The translations under genes were made by a program, and so were the position numbers. Below, one piece after another: positions 14,545-22,509 of a stretch of 23,676 nt of DNA (positions are counted from its first letter, which is position 1; each line of letters starts with the position of its first letter). The notes under the pieces were generated by a model that was not told the DNA's origin, did not search any database, and saw only the letters and a program-made list of their open reading frames with translations. The stretch comes from Methanobacterium sp. (GTDB lineage Archaea > Methanobacteriota > Methanobacteria > Methanobacteriales > Methanobacteriaceae), in NCBI GenBank assembly GCA_015661405.1, contig JACWMK010000053.1, forward strand, positions 1 to 23,676, read 5' to 3'.

Positions 14545-17043
14545 ATGACCATAGTGGAATTATCTGATGAATATAAGGAATTAGTACTTGATATCCGGAA
14601 ATTTATTAAATTTGAAAGGAGAAAAGAACCGGATGAAATAGTTTCAGGTTTTATAGTTAATATTGAACCTAATAATGAAATATTAACTGTTAAAATTGGT
14701 AAATATACATTTATTGATCATGATTCACTGCTTAAAGTAAACGGGAAAATAGGGAAGATTATTGACAGTTATACTGATAATAATAATGTTATAATTGAAA
14801 TTAATTTAAAAGATGTCTCCAGCTTCAATGTGGCAGATGAAGTTGAAATTGATATTATTAATGTTATTATAGATCGGTTGGATAATACTATTAAAAAAAT
14901 TGAAGAAAATCATTTAGAGGATTATAATAAGATAATCCTCGATTATATAATTGGAAGAGGAAAAATAAATATTACGAATCTTAAATTAGTTGAATTATCC
15001 GATAATTTAAATAATGTCCAAAAAACTGCTGTTAAAAATGCTTTAGAATCTGATTATTTCCATTTAATTATCGGACCTCCAGGAACCGGTAAAAGCCATG
15101 TTATATTGGAATTAATATATTATCTTATAAAACAGGATAAAAAGATATTGGTAACGGCCTCCACGAATAATGGTATTAATAATATTCTCACTAGATTAGA
15201 TGATTCATTTGATGATAATATTCTGCGGATTGGTTCTGATAAAGAGATAACATCGTCTATATCTAAATACACTCTTCAAAAGAAGCGTGAGAAATATTCT
15301 GAATGGCTAGATATATTGAAAATTGATGAAACTATCAATTTAGCTTATAAAAAATTAAAGCCATTAAATGACGCAAAAAAAAATTTGAATACTGAAATCA
15401 TGTATTTAAATAATAGAATTAATAATTTACTAAAAATTGTTAAGATAAATAATCTTAAAATCATTAAAAATGATAATAAACTGAATAAAATAATAGAAAT
15501 CGAGTATAATCCACATACGGAGATTAAACAGAAAATTGAATCATTAAAGAATAAATCTGATGAAAATTATAGTTTCGGATTGGAATTACTTAAATTAAAG
15601 AAAATGGAAGCGAATTTACCATTAGCAGATGATTATTATAAATTAGAATCTGAAATAAATGAAATGAAGAAGTGGAATTTATTCAAAAACCCTATAATAC
15701 ACTTCTTTAAGTCTAAAGAGAATAAAAACTATCATAAAACTTTAAATAAAAAAGAAGCACGTTATCATGGAATGCGGAGAGCATTTAATAGATATTGGAC
15801 TATAAATGATGAGTTAAAGAAATTATATAAATCAGATCCTAGTCAAGAAGCTTTAAATGCTGAATATATGATTCTAGAGCAGCTAAATGAATATAATATA
15901 GAAAATAAAAAATTATTTCAACAGAAGTTAATTATTGAGAAAAATAAACTATTAACTAAAGCTTATAAAATCAGCATAAAAAATTCTAAGAAAAATAATA
16001 CTTATCTAAGTTTAGAAATAAAATCCATTAAAAATGAAATAAAATTCAAATCAAATATACAAAATAAATTAATTAAGGAAATGGAAAATATTAAAGATAC
16101 CATTGAACAAAAAAAAGATGAAAAATTTTATCTCATAAATTTTATTGATAATGATATATTATCTAAATCAAATTTAATCGCAGCAACCGTAATCTCCTCT
16201 GCACATCCTCTTCTGGATAAAGTAGTATTCGATGTTACATTAATGGATGAAGCCAGTCAAGTTGCAAGTTATGAATCCCTCATACCATTAATGAAATGTA
16301 AAAAATTCATATTAGTAGGTGATGATAAACAATTACAGCCTATAGAGAAATCAAATTTTTTGAAAGAATTAAACTTATCTATATTCAACCGTTTAAAAAA
16401 TAAATATCCAGAAAACTATACATTTTTAGATACACAATATCGGATGAATAAAATTATAGCTGATATTGCAAGTGATTTATTCTATGATGGTAAACTCAAA
16501 ACATATGAAGCAATTGCTGATCAAACTATTGAATATGAATTAGATGAAGAAACTGCACTTATAATTAATCCCAATACTCCTTTAACATTTATAGACACTA
16601 TTAATACTGAATATTATGAAAATGGAATTGAAGGCGGATGTGAAAACAGATTTGAAGCATTATTAGTAACTCAAATAATTAATTCTTTATTAAATAATAA
16701 TGTAAATCCATCAGAGATTGGTGTTATAACTCCTTACAAGAAACATAAAAAAATTATAATAAAATATTTAGAAAATAATGAAGTTGAAGTAAATACTGTG
16801 GATGGATTTCAAGGAAGAGAAAAAGACATTATTATAATGAGCTTCTGTAGAAGTAAAATAGGACGATTAGGTAAATTTAAAAAAAGATTTATTGAAGAAC
16901 CCACTAGACTAAATGTATCCATCACCCGAGCACGGAAAAAACTGGTAATAATAGGCAATTCAACTACACTAAAACAAAGCACTAAAATTAAAGATATAAT
17001 CCAAACCATAGGCGAAGAAAACACCATAAAATACGATAATTGA
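14545..17043 (+). CDS. SF1 helicase, UPF1/DNA2-like (COG1112 type)
   Basis: The protein has 832 residues. Residues 1-130 look like an OB/beta-rich N-terminal part. A Q-motif-like LNNVQKTAVKNAL (about 154-166) precedes Walker A GPPGTGKS (177-184). Between motif Ia and Walker B lies a long Lys/Asn-rich, largely helical insert (about 235-540) that probably forms a coiled-coil stalk. Then come Walker B DEAS (568-571), GDDKQLQP (about 593), QYRM (631-634), VDGFQGRE (752-759) and NVSITRAR (790-797). All ATPase/helicase motifs appear intact. The class unwinds RNA or DNA 5' to 3'. GTAGGTAA precedes the ATG, and the gene is coupled to the PLD gene. Its own nuclease domain is lacking, which fits supply of that function by the PLD partner. 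Confidence 0.92.
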   Translation: MTIVELSDEYKELVLDIRKFIKFERRKEPDEIVSGFIVNIEPNNEILTVKIGKYTFIDHDSLLKVNGKIGKIIDSYTDNNNVIIEINLKDVSSFNVADEVEIDIINVIIDRLDNTIKKIEENHLEDYNKIILDYIIGRGKINITNLKLVELSDNLNNVQKTAVKNALESDYFHLIIGPPGTGKSHVILELIYYLIKQDKKILVTASTNNGINNILTRLDDSFDDNILRIGSDKEITSSISKYTLQKKREKYSEWLDILKIDETINLAYKKLKPLNDAKKNLNTEIMYLNNRINNLLKIVKINNLKIIKNDNKLNKIIEIEYNPHTEIKQKIESLKNKSDENYSFGLELLKLKKMEANLPLADDYYKLESEINEMKKWNLFKNPIIHFFKSKENKNYHKTLNKKEARYHGMRRAFNRYWTINDELKKLYKSDPSQEALNAEYMILEQLNEYNIENKKLFQQKLIIEKNKLLTKAYKISIKNSKKNNTYLSLEIKSIKNEIKFKSNIQNKLIKEMENIKDTIEQKKDEKFYLINFIDNDILSKSNLIAATVISSAHPLLDKVVFDVTLMDEASQVASYESLIPLMKCKKFILVGDDKQLQPIEKSNFLKELNLSIFNRLKNKYPENYTFLDTQYRMNKIIADIASDLFYDGKLKTYEAIADQTIEYELDEETALIINPNTPLTFIDTINTEYYENGIEGGCENRFEALLVTQIINSLLNNNVNPSEIGVITPYKKHKKIIIKYLENNEVEVNTVDGFQGREKDIIIMSFCRSKIGRLGKFKKRFIEEPTRLNVSITRARKKLVIIGNSTTLKQSTKIKDIIQTIGEENTIKYDN

Positions 17044-17055
17044 ATAATTATTCAA
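17040..17055. other. 16-base perfect palindrome at the helicase stop
   Basis: TTGAATAATTATTCAA reads the same on both strands and spans the helicase stop codon. It lies in the 62-base gap between the convergent helicase and DUF488 genes and may act as a bidirectional hairpin terminator, though no strong T-run follows. Confidence 0.35.
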
Positions 17056-17105
17056 CTTAAAATTAATTAAAATATTAATTATTATTTCTTAGTTGAATTG
17101 TTCAT

Positions 17106-17612
17106 TTACTTGAAAAAATCAAAGAGAGTCTTCTGAACATCCTCTTTATTCTCATCATTGATAATTCCACATCCGTAGATATGAATCACTTCTAATCCTT
17201 TTTCAACTAGTGAAGGAGTTATTAACAGATAACGGTGACAATTATTAGGATTCTTCTCTGCACACATAATAACAGTTTTATATTCCTTAGAAAATTTTAT
17301 TAGTTCTATTATTCCTTTTTTATATTTTTCAGTTGTTTTAATTAACGGGTAAATAACCTTTCCATCAACGTAATATTCATCACTGGATGGTTTACCTCCA
17401 ATTTTATCACCAAGGTACCTATAATTAATTCCCACCTTTTTAAGATTATTTCTCAATCGGGGACTGTTAAAATGTGGAACATATTTACTGTAAGGCGAAC
17501 TCCTAACATCAACTAATAATTCAATCCCGTTAAAATGAAGTAATTCTATAAACTGCTTCGATTCCAGGTTACTGTGTCCAATAGTATAGATTAGATGTTT
17601 CATTTTGGACAT
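17106..17612 (-). CDS. DUF488 family protein
   Basis: The 168-residue soluble protein has the DUF488 marks: YTIGHSN at about 9-15, VDVRSSPYSKYVPHFN at about 34-49, and the Cys-rich CAEKNPNNCHR (Cys117, Cys125, His126, Arg127). The family's activity is unsettled; the conserved Cys/His/Arg site suggests catalysis or metal binding. It ends 62 bases from the convergent helicase gene, so it is near but not in the PLD-helicase operon; association is by position only. AGAG lies just before the first ATG, and an ATG three codons later is an equally possible start. Confidence 0.88.
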   Translation of the reverse strand: MSKMKHLIYTIGHSNLESKQFIELLHFNGIELLVDVRSSPYSKYVPHFNSPRLRNNLKKVGINYRYLGDKIGGKPSSDEYYVDGKVIYPLIKTTEKYKKGIIELIKFSKEYKTVIMCAEKNPNNCHRYLLITPSLVEKGLEVIHIYGCGIINDENKEDVQKTLFDFFK

Positions 17613-17759
17613 CTGCTCTTTTAATAATCTAATTAATATTATTTTTTTTATCTCAATATTTAAAAAAAAAGTTTCCCATATCCTTTTATTAATTAATTTA
17701 TTACTCTATTGTTTTCAATTAATTATATATTGATTATGAAATAAATTAGATGTATTAAA

Positions 17760-18275
17760 GTGTTTAAAATTTTTTTTATTGAATTTACTATTGATTTTAA
17801 AATTTTTTTGGATGTGGAAGATTTGAAGAAGATTATTAATCCTGTTGAGGTTTTGTTTATTGAAGTTAATCCTGAGAGTTTGCCATTTTTTGTTGAGGCT
17901 TTTAGTGATTCGGAGTTTCCTGTTAATATTCGTGTTGCGGAGAGTAGGGATGTTGGTGTGGAGATGATTCTGCAGCAGGGTGAGTTTAGTAGTATGCTTA
18001 GACCGGATATTATTATTTTTGATATTCATATTTTACATGGTGGTGCTTGGAGGGTTTTAGAGGAACTTGAGGAACGTACTAAATCATTATCCTCTGATAA
18101 GGGTTGTATACCTGTGGTTTTTCTTATCGATGAAGTTGATGAGAAGGAAGTTGAGAGATACCGGAACTGTCCTCACTTGTACATTAGTAAGCCTGATTCT
18201 TTAGTGGATTATGGGTTAGCAGTGAAATTTATTGAGGATTTCTGGGTTAAGTATAATGAAAAACAGGAAAATTGA
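17760..18275 (+). CDS. Degenerate response-regulator receiver (Rcp1-like)
   Basis: The protein has 171 residues from GTG 17760; the receiver fold itself begins near residue 27, and a TTG at 17823 would give a more typical N-terminus, so the start is uncertain. The domain follows the Rcp1-like pattern: NPVEVLFIEVNPES, RPDIIIFDIHILHGGAWRVL with phospho-acceptor Asp88, IPVVFLIDEVDE, LYISKPDS with Lys144, and a closing FIEDFWVKY helix. Of the acidic pair, only Glu35 remains (Val36 replaces Asp), and Ile123 stands where Thr/Ser is expected. So the acceptor Asp and Lys are kept but metal binding and switching look weakened. No output domain is present and no kinase is adjacent. Confidence 0.8.
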   Translation: MFKIFFIEFTIDFKIFLDVEDLKKIINPVEVLFIEVNPESLPFFVEAFSDSEFPVNIRVAESRDVGVEMILQQGEFSSMLRPDIIIFDIHILHGGAWRVLEELEERTKSLSSDKGCIPVVFLIDEVDEKEVERYRNCPHLYISKPDSLVDYGLAVKFIEDFWVKYNEKQEN

Positions 18276-18638
18276 ATTTAATATTTTCTAATTTGAGGTT
18301 ACAATGAGTTGTTTTTTTTAATTATGATACTTTTTTTTTTAACAACAGAATTTTTTTTTATTTTAATAAATTTTTTGATATAAAATTTTTTTCTGATTTA
18401 TTGTGGATTGCTTCATTATTTTTTGGTTTATAGTTACTATTTGCATATTATGGTTTTCATTTAACTTGTTTCATAATTTTTTTTTTAAGTTTTAATAGTT
18501 CTAATCCTGCTTCATTTGTTTTAGTGTATATAGTTAGTTACATATAGTATGGTTTATAATACATTATGTAAAGAAGTATTTACATAATATTTAATATTCA
18601 AAAGAAAAATTTATAATATCTTTGGATGGTTGATTTAA
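18276..18638. other. T-rich intergenic region with promoter of the DUF2178/XRE pair
   Basis: Long T-runs at about 18311-18365 and 18385-18391 probably terminate the receiver transcript. Farther on, a TATA-like TTTATAATA (18553-18561) and an inverted repeat (18563-18588) form the promoter of the next operon. No open frame of note is seen. Confidence 0.5.
18563..18588 (+). promoter_or_regulatory. Inverted-repeat operator candidate
   Basis: ATTATGTAAA (18563-18572) and TTTACATAAT (18579-18588) are perfect reverse complements around 6 bases. They lie immediately after a TATA-like box and about 50 bases before the DUF2178 start, where a bound repressor would block transcription. The XRE-type regulator encoded at 19095 is the natural candidate. 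Confidence 0.6.
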
Positions 18639-19073
18639 ATGAAAAATGAAGAAAATGAAATCTACGATGATAAAAAAAATAAAAATTCAATTTTTAAATA
18701 TCTTCAAATAATTCGTATAATACTTTTAATACCAGTTGTACTATTAATTATATGGGGAATTATAAATGGAAATCTATTAACTGTTATTTTTGGTGTAGCT
18801 TTGAGTTTTATTATTTCTTATCCATTCAAACGGAAAATTAGAAAAGAATTTAAAGTTAAAGATGAAAGAGCGTATTATATAAGTGAAAAAGCTTCTCGCC
18901 AAACTTTATTTGTATTCACAATAATGGTAATATATTTAGGAATTATATTAGATACTCTTAGTTACCGTTATCCTCAGTACACACCAATAGGAATCACTCT
19001 GAATATATCGGGTGTAGTTATAATCATTATTTATGCAGTTTTCTACACTTATAACAAAAGGAAGTATGGTTAA
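18639..19073 (+). CDS. DUF2178-type membrane protein
   Basis: The 144-residue protein has a charged Lys/Asn/Glu-rich N-terminus (1-22), two helices at about 23-62, a cytosolic loop RKEFKVKDERAYYISEKASR, then two helices at about 86-106 and 115-137. The KDER...SEKASR loop followed by a hydrophobic helix is the DUF2178 pattern; such genes are often followed by a small XRE-type regulator, as here with a 21-base gap. GGTTGAT precedes the ATG. Function unknown. Confidence 0.75.
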   Translation: MKNEENEIYDDKKNKNSIFKYLQIIRIILLIPVVLLIIWGIINGNLLTVIFGVALSFIISYPFKRKIRKEFKVKDERAYYISEKASRQTLFVFTIMVIYLGIILDTLSYRYPQYTPIGITLNISGVVIIIIYAVFYTYNKRKYG

Positions 19074-19094
19074 TATAAAATTTTGAGGAAATAC

Positions 19095-19283
19095 ATGAAA
19101 AATAAACTCAAAGTCTATAGGGCCATGAACGATTTAACCCAGGAAAATCTTGCAAATAAATTAGGGATAACTAGACAGACTATTATTGCTATTGAAAAGA
19201 ATAAATATGATCCTTCACTGTCTTTAGCGTTTAAATTAGCTAAATTCTTTAATGTTTCAATAGAGGATATTTTCAAAGAATAA
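19095..19283 (+). CDS. Small XRE/Cro-CI family transcriptional regulator
   Basis: The protein has 62 residues from ATG 19095; GAGG at 19085-19088 sits 6 bases upstream, so the TTG at 19083 is part of the ribosome site rather than the start. It is essentially one helix-turn-helix domain: LTQENLANKLGITRQTIIAI followed by EKNKYDPSLSLAFKLAKFFN. The family binds DNA as a dimer. Together with DUF2178 it forms a two-gene operon; autoregulation through the inverted repeat at 18563 is inferred. Confidence 0.9.
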   Translation: MKNKLKVYRAMNDLTQENLANKLGITRQTIIAIEKNKYDPSLSLAFKLAKFFNVSIEDIFKE

Positions 19284-19301
19284 AATAAAGTTTGAGGTAA
19301 T

Positions 19302-19542
19302 GTGGTATGGTTTACCAATGCTTATTCTTCAAGGTGGAGAGATTATCAAGTATTAGCTGATAAAGATTATCGTGATTGGAGTAATGCATTTAAAATAAAT
19401 TTAATTCTTCTTTAAAACTATTCCCTTCATTGATTCATTTATTTATCACGGGTGAGGGTAAATCCACTCCTCAAGATTATATTGTGGAGTTTATGTTAGT
19501 ATTGATGTGATTAACACTATTAGTGAATGGATAATTAAATGA
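19302..19542 (+). pseudogene. Probable gene remnants in the 480-base gap before the MATE gene
   Basis: A GTG-started frame after TTGAGGTAAT gives VVWFTNAYSSRWRDYQVLAD and 17 further residues to TAA 19413-19415. Farther on, two overlapping frames give TGEGKSTPQDYIVEFM and YVSIDVINTISEWIIK, the latter ending TGA 19540-19542. These look like disconnected pieces of one decayed gene, but the match to any family is not recognised and chance is possible. The rest of 19284-19763 is AT-rich promoter DNA. Confidence 0.3.
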
Positions 19543-19655
19543 TTTTTTTTTGGATATTATAATTATTTTAATTAAAATCTATTTTTTTTAGAATTATCAG
19601 TATTTTTATTATTACATGTAGTCCATTTAGTGGATTTATACAGTTTTTTCTACTC

Positions 19656-19706
19656 TTGCATTAGGCAAGTATTTATATGATGAAATTATATACTTGCATT
19701 ATGCAA
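19656..19706 (+). promoter_or_regulatory. Twin operator candidates around the MATE promoter
   Basis: TTGCATTATGCAA (19694-19706) is a perfect 6-1-6 palindrome. TTGCATTAGGCAA (19656-19668) is the same site with one mismatch, 38 bases upstream. TATA-like sequences (TTTATA about 19672-19677 and TTATATA about 19686-19692) lie between them. Two copies flanking a core promoter are typical of repressor control; the MarR protein at 21222 is the likely binder. Confidence 0.65.
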
Positions 19707-19763
19707 TTATGGTCAAATGCAATAATAAAATTATATTTTAAAAAAAAATTATGGTGATATACA

Positions 19764-21155
19764 TTGACCAATGCAGATAATAAATCTAATAGTAGAATTG
19801 AATTAATAACAGGAGACCCTGAAAAAGCCATAAGGAAACTATCATTCCCTATGATGTTAACAATGGTACTCGCATTAAGTTATCTAATAATTGATAGTAT
19901 ATGGGTTGCTGGACTTGGTTTTAATGCATTAGCTGCATTAGGATTCATTTTCCCATTATTTATGATAATCCTCGGTTTAGGGTCAGGTTTAGGAACTGGC
20001 ACTACATCACTTATATCTCGTTGTATAGGGGCAAAAGATAAGGATCAAGCAAATAATGCAGCAATGCACTCCATACTATTAACTCTTATAATTTCTATAA
20101 TACTACCACTTATTTCACTCATATTTTTAAAAGATATTTTAATAGTGATAGGTGCAGGTAGTGTATTAACTCTCGCAACAGAATATGGGCAAATTATTTT
20201 TTTAGGATCTTTTGCATTATTATTTAACGGAATAGGTTCGAGTATTCTACGCGCAGAGGGAGATATGAATAGAGCCACATATGCAATGGCAATATCCAGT
20301 TTATTAAACATAATTATAGCCCCAATATTCATTTACACATTAAAGCTGGGAATAAGTGGAGCAGCAATAGCAACAGTGTTATCATCATTAATATCTTGTA
20401 TGGTGATATTCTATTGGATTTTAATAAAAAAGGATACATATTTAGCATTGAAATTAAGAAATTTCAGCTTTAATATAGGAATCATTAAAGATATACTTTT
20501 AGTAACTTTACCTGCAAGTGTAGAATTCTTTATAATGTCCATAACAACAATAATTATCAATGCTATGTTAATTATTGTAGCTGGAACAACTGCAGTAGCT
20601 GTTTATACCGTGGGATGGAGAATAGTATCATTAGGAATTACACCTGCAATGGGTATAGAAACTGCTCTATTAATAATAGGTGGAGTAGCGTTTGGTGCAA
20701 AGAATTATAAAAAGTTAGAATTATCATTTAATTATTCAATTAAGTTAGCAGTCCTTATTTCACTAGTTTTAGCTATTCTAACATATATTTTTGCACCAAG
20801 TATTACATGGTTATTCACTTATTCATCAAATAGTGCAATTTTAGCTCCAAAAATAGTGGAATTCATTAGAATATTCTGTATATACTTCATAGCATTACCA
20901 TTAGGCCTAGCATCTTCAAGTGTATTCCAAGCTATGGGTAAAGGATCTACTTCATTAGTTCTAATTATTATAAGAGATTTAATCCTATCACTTATAGCAG
21001 CTTATATTCTGGGATTCGTATTACATTTAGGAGCAAATGGCATTTATTGGGGAATAGTAATTGGTATTATTTTAGGGTCAGCTATTAGTTACCTCTACTT
21101 TAGAATATTTTTAAAAAGATTAAAAAAAGATGCAATAAATTTAAATATTAACTAA
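19764..21155 (+). CDS. MATE family multidrug efflux transporter
   Basis: The 463-residue protein has about twelve membrane helices, the usual MATE size. The N-terminal GDPEKAIRKLSFPMMLTMVL is the standard opening of archaeal and bacterial MATE (NorM/DinF-like) proteins, followed by YLIIDSIWVAGLG and the GLGSGLGTGTTSLISRCIGA loop. These carriers export cationic drugs in exchange for Na+ or H+. The start is TTG 19764 with GGTGAT 5 bases upstream. A MarR gene follows after 66 bases, and paired palindromes lie in the promoter. No lesion is seen; the substrate is unknown. Confidence 0.93.
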   Translation: MTNADNKSNSRIELITGDPEKAIRKLSFPMMLTMVLALSYLIIDSIWVAGLGFNALAALGFIFPLFMIILGLGSGLGTGTTSLISRCIGAKDKDQANNAAMHSILLTLIISIILPLISLIFLKDILIVIGAGSVLTLATEYGQIIFLGSFALLFNGIGSSILRAEGDMNRATYAMAISSLLNIIIAPIFIYTLKLGISGAAIATVLSSLISCMVIFYWILIKKDTYLALKLRNFSFNIGIIKDILLVTLPASVEFFIMSITTIIINAMLIIVAGTTAVAVYTVGWRIVSLGITPAMGIETALLIIGGVAFGAKNYKKLELSFNYSIKLAVLISLVLAILTYIFAPSITWLFTYSSNSAILAPKIVEFIRIFCIYFIALPLGLASSSVFQAMGKGSTSLVLIIIRDLILSLIAAYILGFVLHLGANGIYWGIVIGIILGSAISYLYFRIFLKRLKKDAINLNIN

Positions 21156-21221
21156 AATCTTTTAATCTTTATTATTTATAATTAAAACAATATAAATAAT
21201 AAATTAGAGGATTAGATAATT

Positions 21222-21692
21222 ATGGTGGAAGATGAACGTTTTACAAGAGATGAAATATTGGATATGACTTTAGGTTCTTTAATCTCCACGGTTAATAGAG
21301 CATATTTAGTTTTCTTAATTCAGGAAATAGAGAAATATGGAATCCATGGTGGACAATTACTATTTTTAACTGGTTTATCTAAAAAGGACAGCATCTCTCA
21401 AAAGGAGTTAGCTAATACTTATCATATGAATCAAAGTACCATAGCTCGTGCTTTAAAAAAATTAGAAGATGCGGGTATGGTTAAACGTAACGTTGATGAA
21501 AATAATCGGAGAAAGAATATAATAACCATTACACTGAAAGGAAGAACCACCGTGGATAATATACGATTAATAGATGAAAAATGGGAGAGTAATATTAAAT
21601 CTTTAACTGATGAAGAAAAAAATAAATTAAAGGAATTGTTAAGAATTTTAGCTTTGGAGTCTTTAGAATCAATGAAAAATATTCGGAAATAG
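21222..21692 (+). CDS. MarR family transcriptional regulator (MATE-linked)
   Basis: The 156-residue protein carries a winged helix-turn-helix at about residues 40-110: SISQKELANTYHMNQSTIAR with ALKKLEDAGMVKR, then the wing NVDENNRRKNIITITLKGR. N- and C-terminal helices form the dimer. It follows the MATE gene on the same strand with its own weak ribosome site (GAGG, 11 bases before ATG). MarR proteins commonly repress adjacent efflux genes and are released by small aromatic ligands; repression of the MATE gene via 19656-19706 is inferred. Confidence 0.92.
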   Translation: MVEDERFTRDEILDMTLGSLISTVNRAYLVFLIQEIEKYGIHGGQLLFLTGLSKKDSISQKELANTYHMNQSTIARALKKLEDAGMVKRNVDENNRRKNIITITLKGRTTVDNIRLIDEKWESNIKSLTDEEKNKLKELLRILALESLESMKNIRK

Positions 21693-22053
21693 TTAATAAT
21701 TTGATAACTTTTTTTTACTATTTGATTTAATCGTAAAAATAACATTTTTTATTTTTTTATATGAAAAAATATAGATTTTATAAATTTAATATTATATTAT
21801 TTTTTTTTAGTTACAAATATCTATTTTTTAAGCTTTAGTGGTTTGATTAGGGTTTTCTGTTTTATCAGTAAATTTTATTTTAATGGATCATGGTTACTTA
21901 TTCTATTTTTTTCTTCAATTTTTTTATCAAAAGTTTTATATAAGTGAATAGTTCATTAATCTATATAGTTCAGTAAAGTGAACTATTATTTTTAATTTAT
22001 AAACTAAATTTTTACATTTAACAAATAAAATTTATGGATTTGGGATAATTTTT
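21693..22053. other. Intergenic region: T-runs, then MarR/MFS promoter
   Basis: Eight-base or longer T-runs near 21709-21716 and 21801-21809 probably end the MATE-MarR transcript. The second half carries TTTTATATAAG (21934-21944), a good TATA box, followed by the operator candidates at 21945-21986. No coding signal is seen. Confidence 0.5.
21945..21986 (+). promoter_or_regulatory. Operator candidates of the MarR-MFS operon
   Basis: ATAGTTCA (21965-21972) and TGAACTAT (21979-21986) are perfect inverted arms around 6 bases, just downstream of the TATA box. A second, weaker site TGAATAGTTCA (21945-21955) directly abuts the box. Repeated TTCA/TGAA half-sites at the transcription start suggest autorepression by the MarR protein encoded at 22054. 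Confidence 0.65.
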
Positions 22054-22509
22054 ATGAGTAAAATACAGAAGGATAAATTGGTTGAGGGGATCATGGAGGA
22101 TACTTTAATTTATATTAAATTATTTAATAGGGAGTTACTTCATTTAGGTGATAGGAAGTTTTTGAAAACATTTTTTTGGTTAATATTAATTGAAAAATAT
22201 GATAATCCTTCATTATCAGGAATTGGTAAGAAATTTAGAATATCTAAATCACAAATAACTAGTAGAATGGATGAATTAGTGAATGAAGGTCTAATTGAGC
22301 GGGTGCATGATGAAAATGACCGTAGAATAATCCGAGTAATATTAACAAGTAAAGGGCAGGATTTCATAGAAAACAATAGTAAATATTTTAATGAGCATTT
22401 AAAGGAATTATTATCATCATTAAGTCTCAGTGAAGTGGAAGAGCTTAATAAGAGTATTATGACTATTAAGAATGTTGTATTAAGGATTCAAGGTGCATTG
22501 AATGAGTGA
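22054..22509 (+). CDS. MarR family transcriptional regulator (MFS-linked)
   Basis: The 151-residue protein has a winged helix-turn-helix at about residues 35-105: PSLSGIGKKFRISKSQITSR with MDELVNEGLIER, then the wing VHDENDRRIIRVILTSKG. Its stop overlaps the MFS start (ATGAGTGA), so the two genes are translationally coupled. No clear ribosome site precedes the ATG, so low or leader-dependent translation is possible. It probably represses its own operon through 21945-21986. It is only distantly like the MarR at 21222, and the two use different operator sequences. Confidence 0.92.
   Translation: MSKIQKDKLVEGIMEDTLIYIKLFNRELLHLGDRKFLKTFFWLILIEKYDNPSLSGIGKKFRISKSQITSRMDELVNEGLIERVHDENDRRIIRVILTSKGQDFIENNSKYFNEHLKELLSSLSLSEVEELNKSIMTIKNVVLRIQGALNE

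Noticed and set aside
17715..18029. Minus-strand frame of 104 codons overlapping the receiver gene
   Set aside because: Asn/Lys/His-rich translation without domain features, lying antisense to a recognisable receiver domain.
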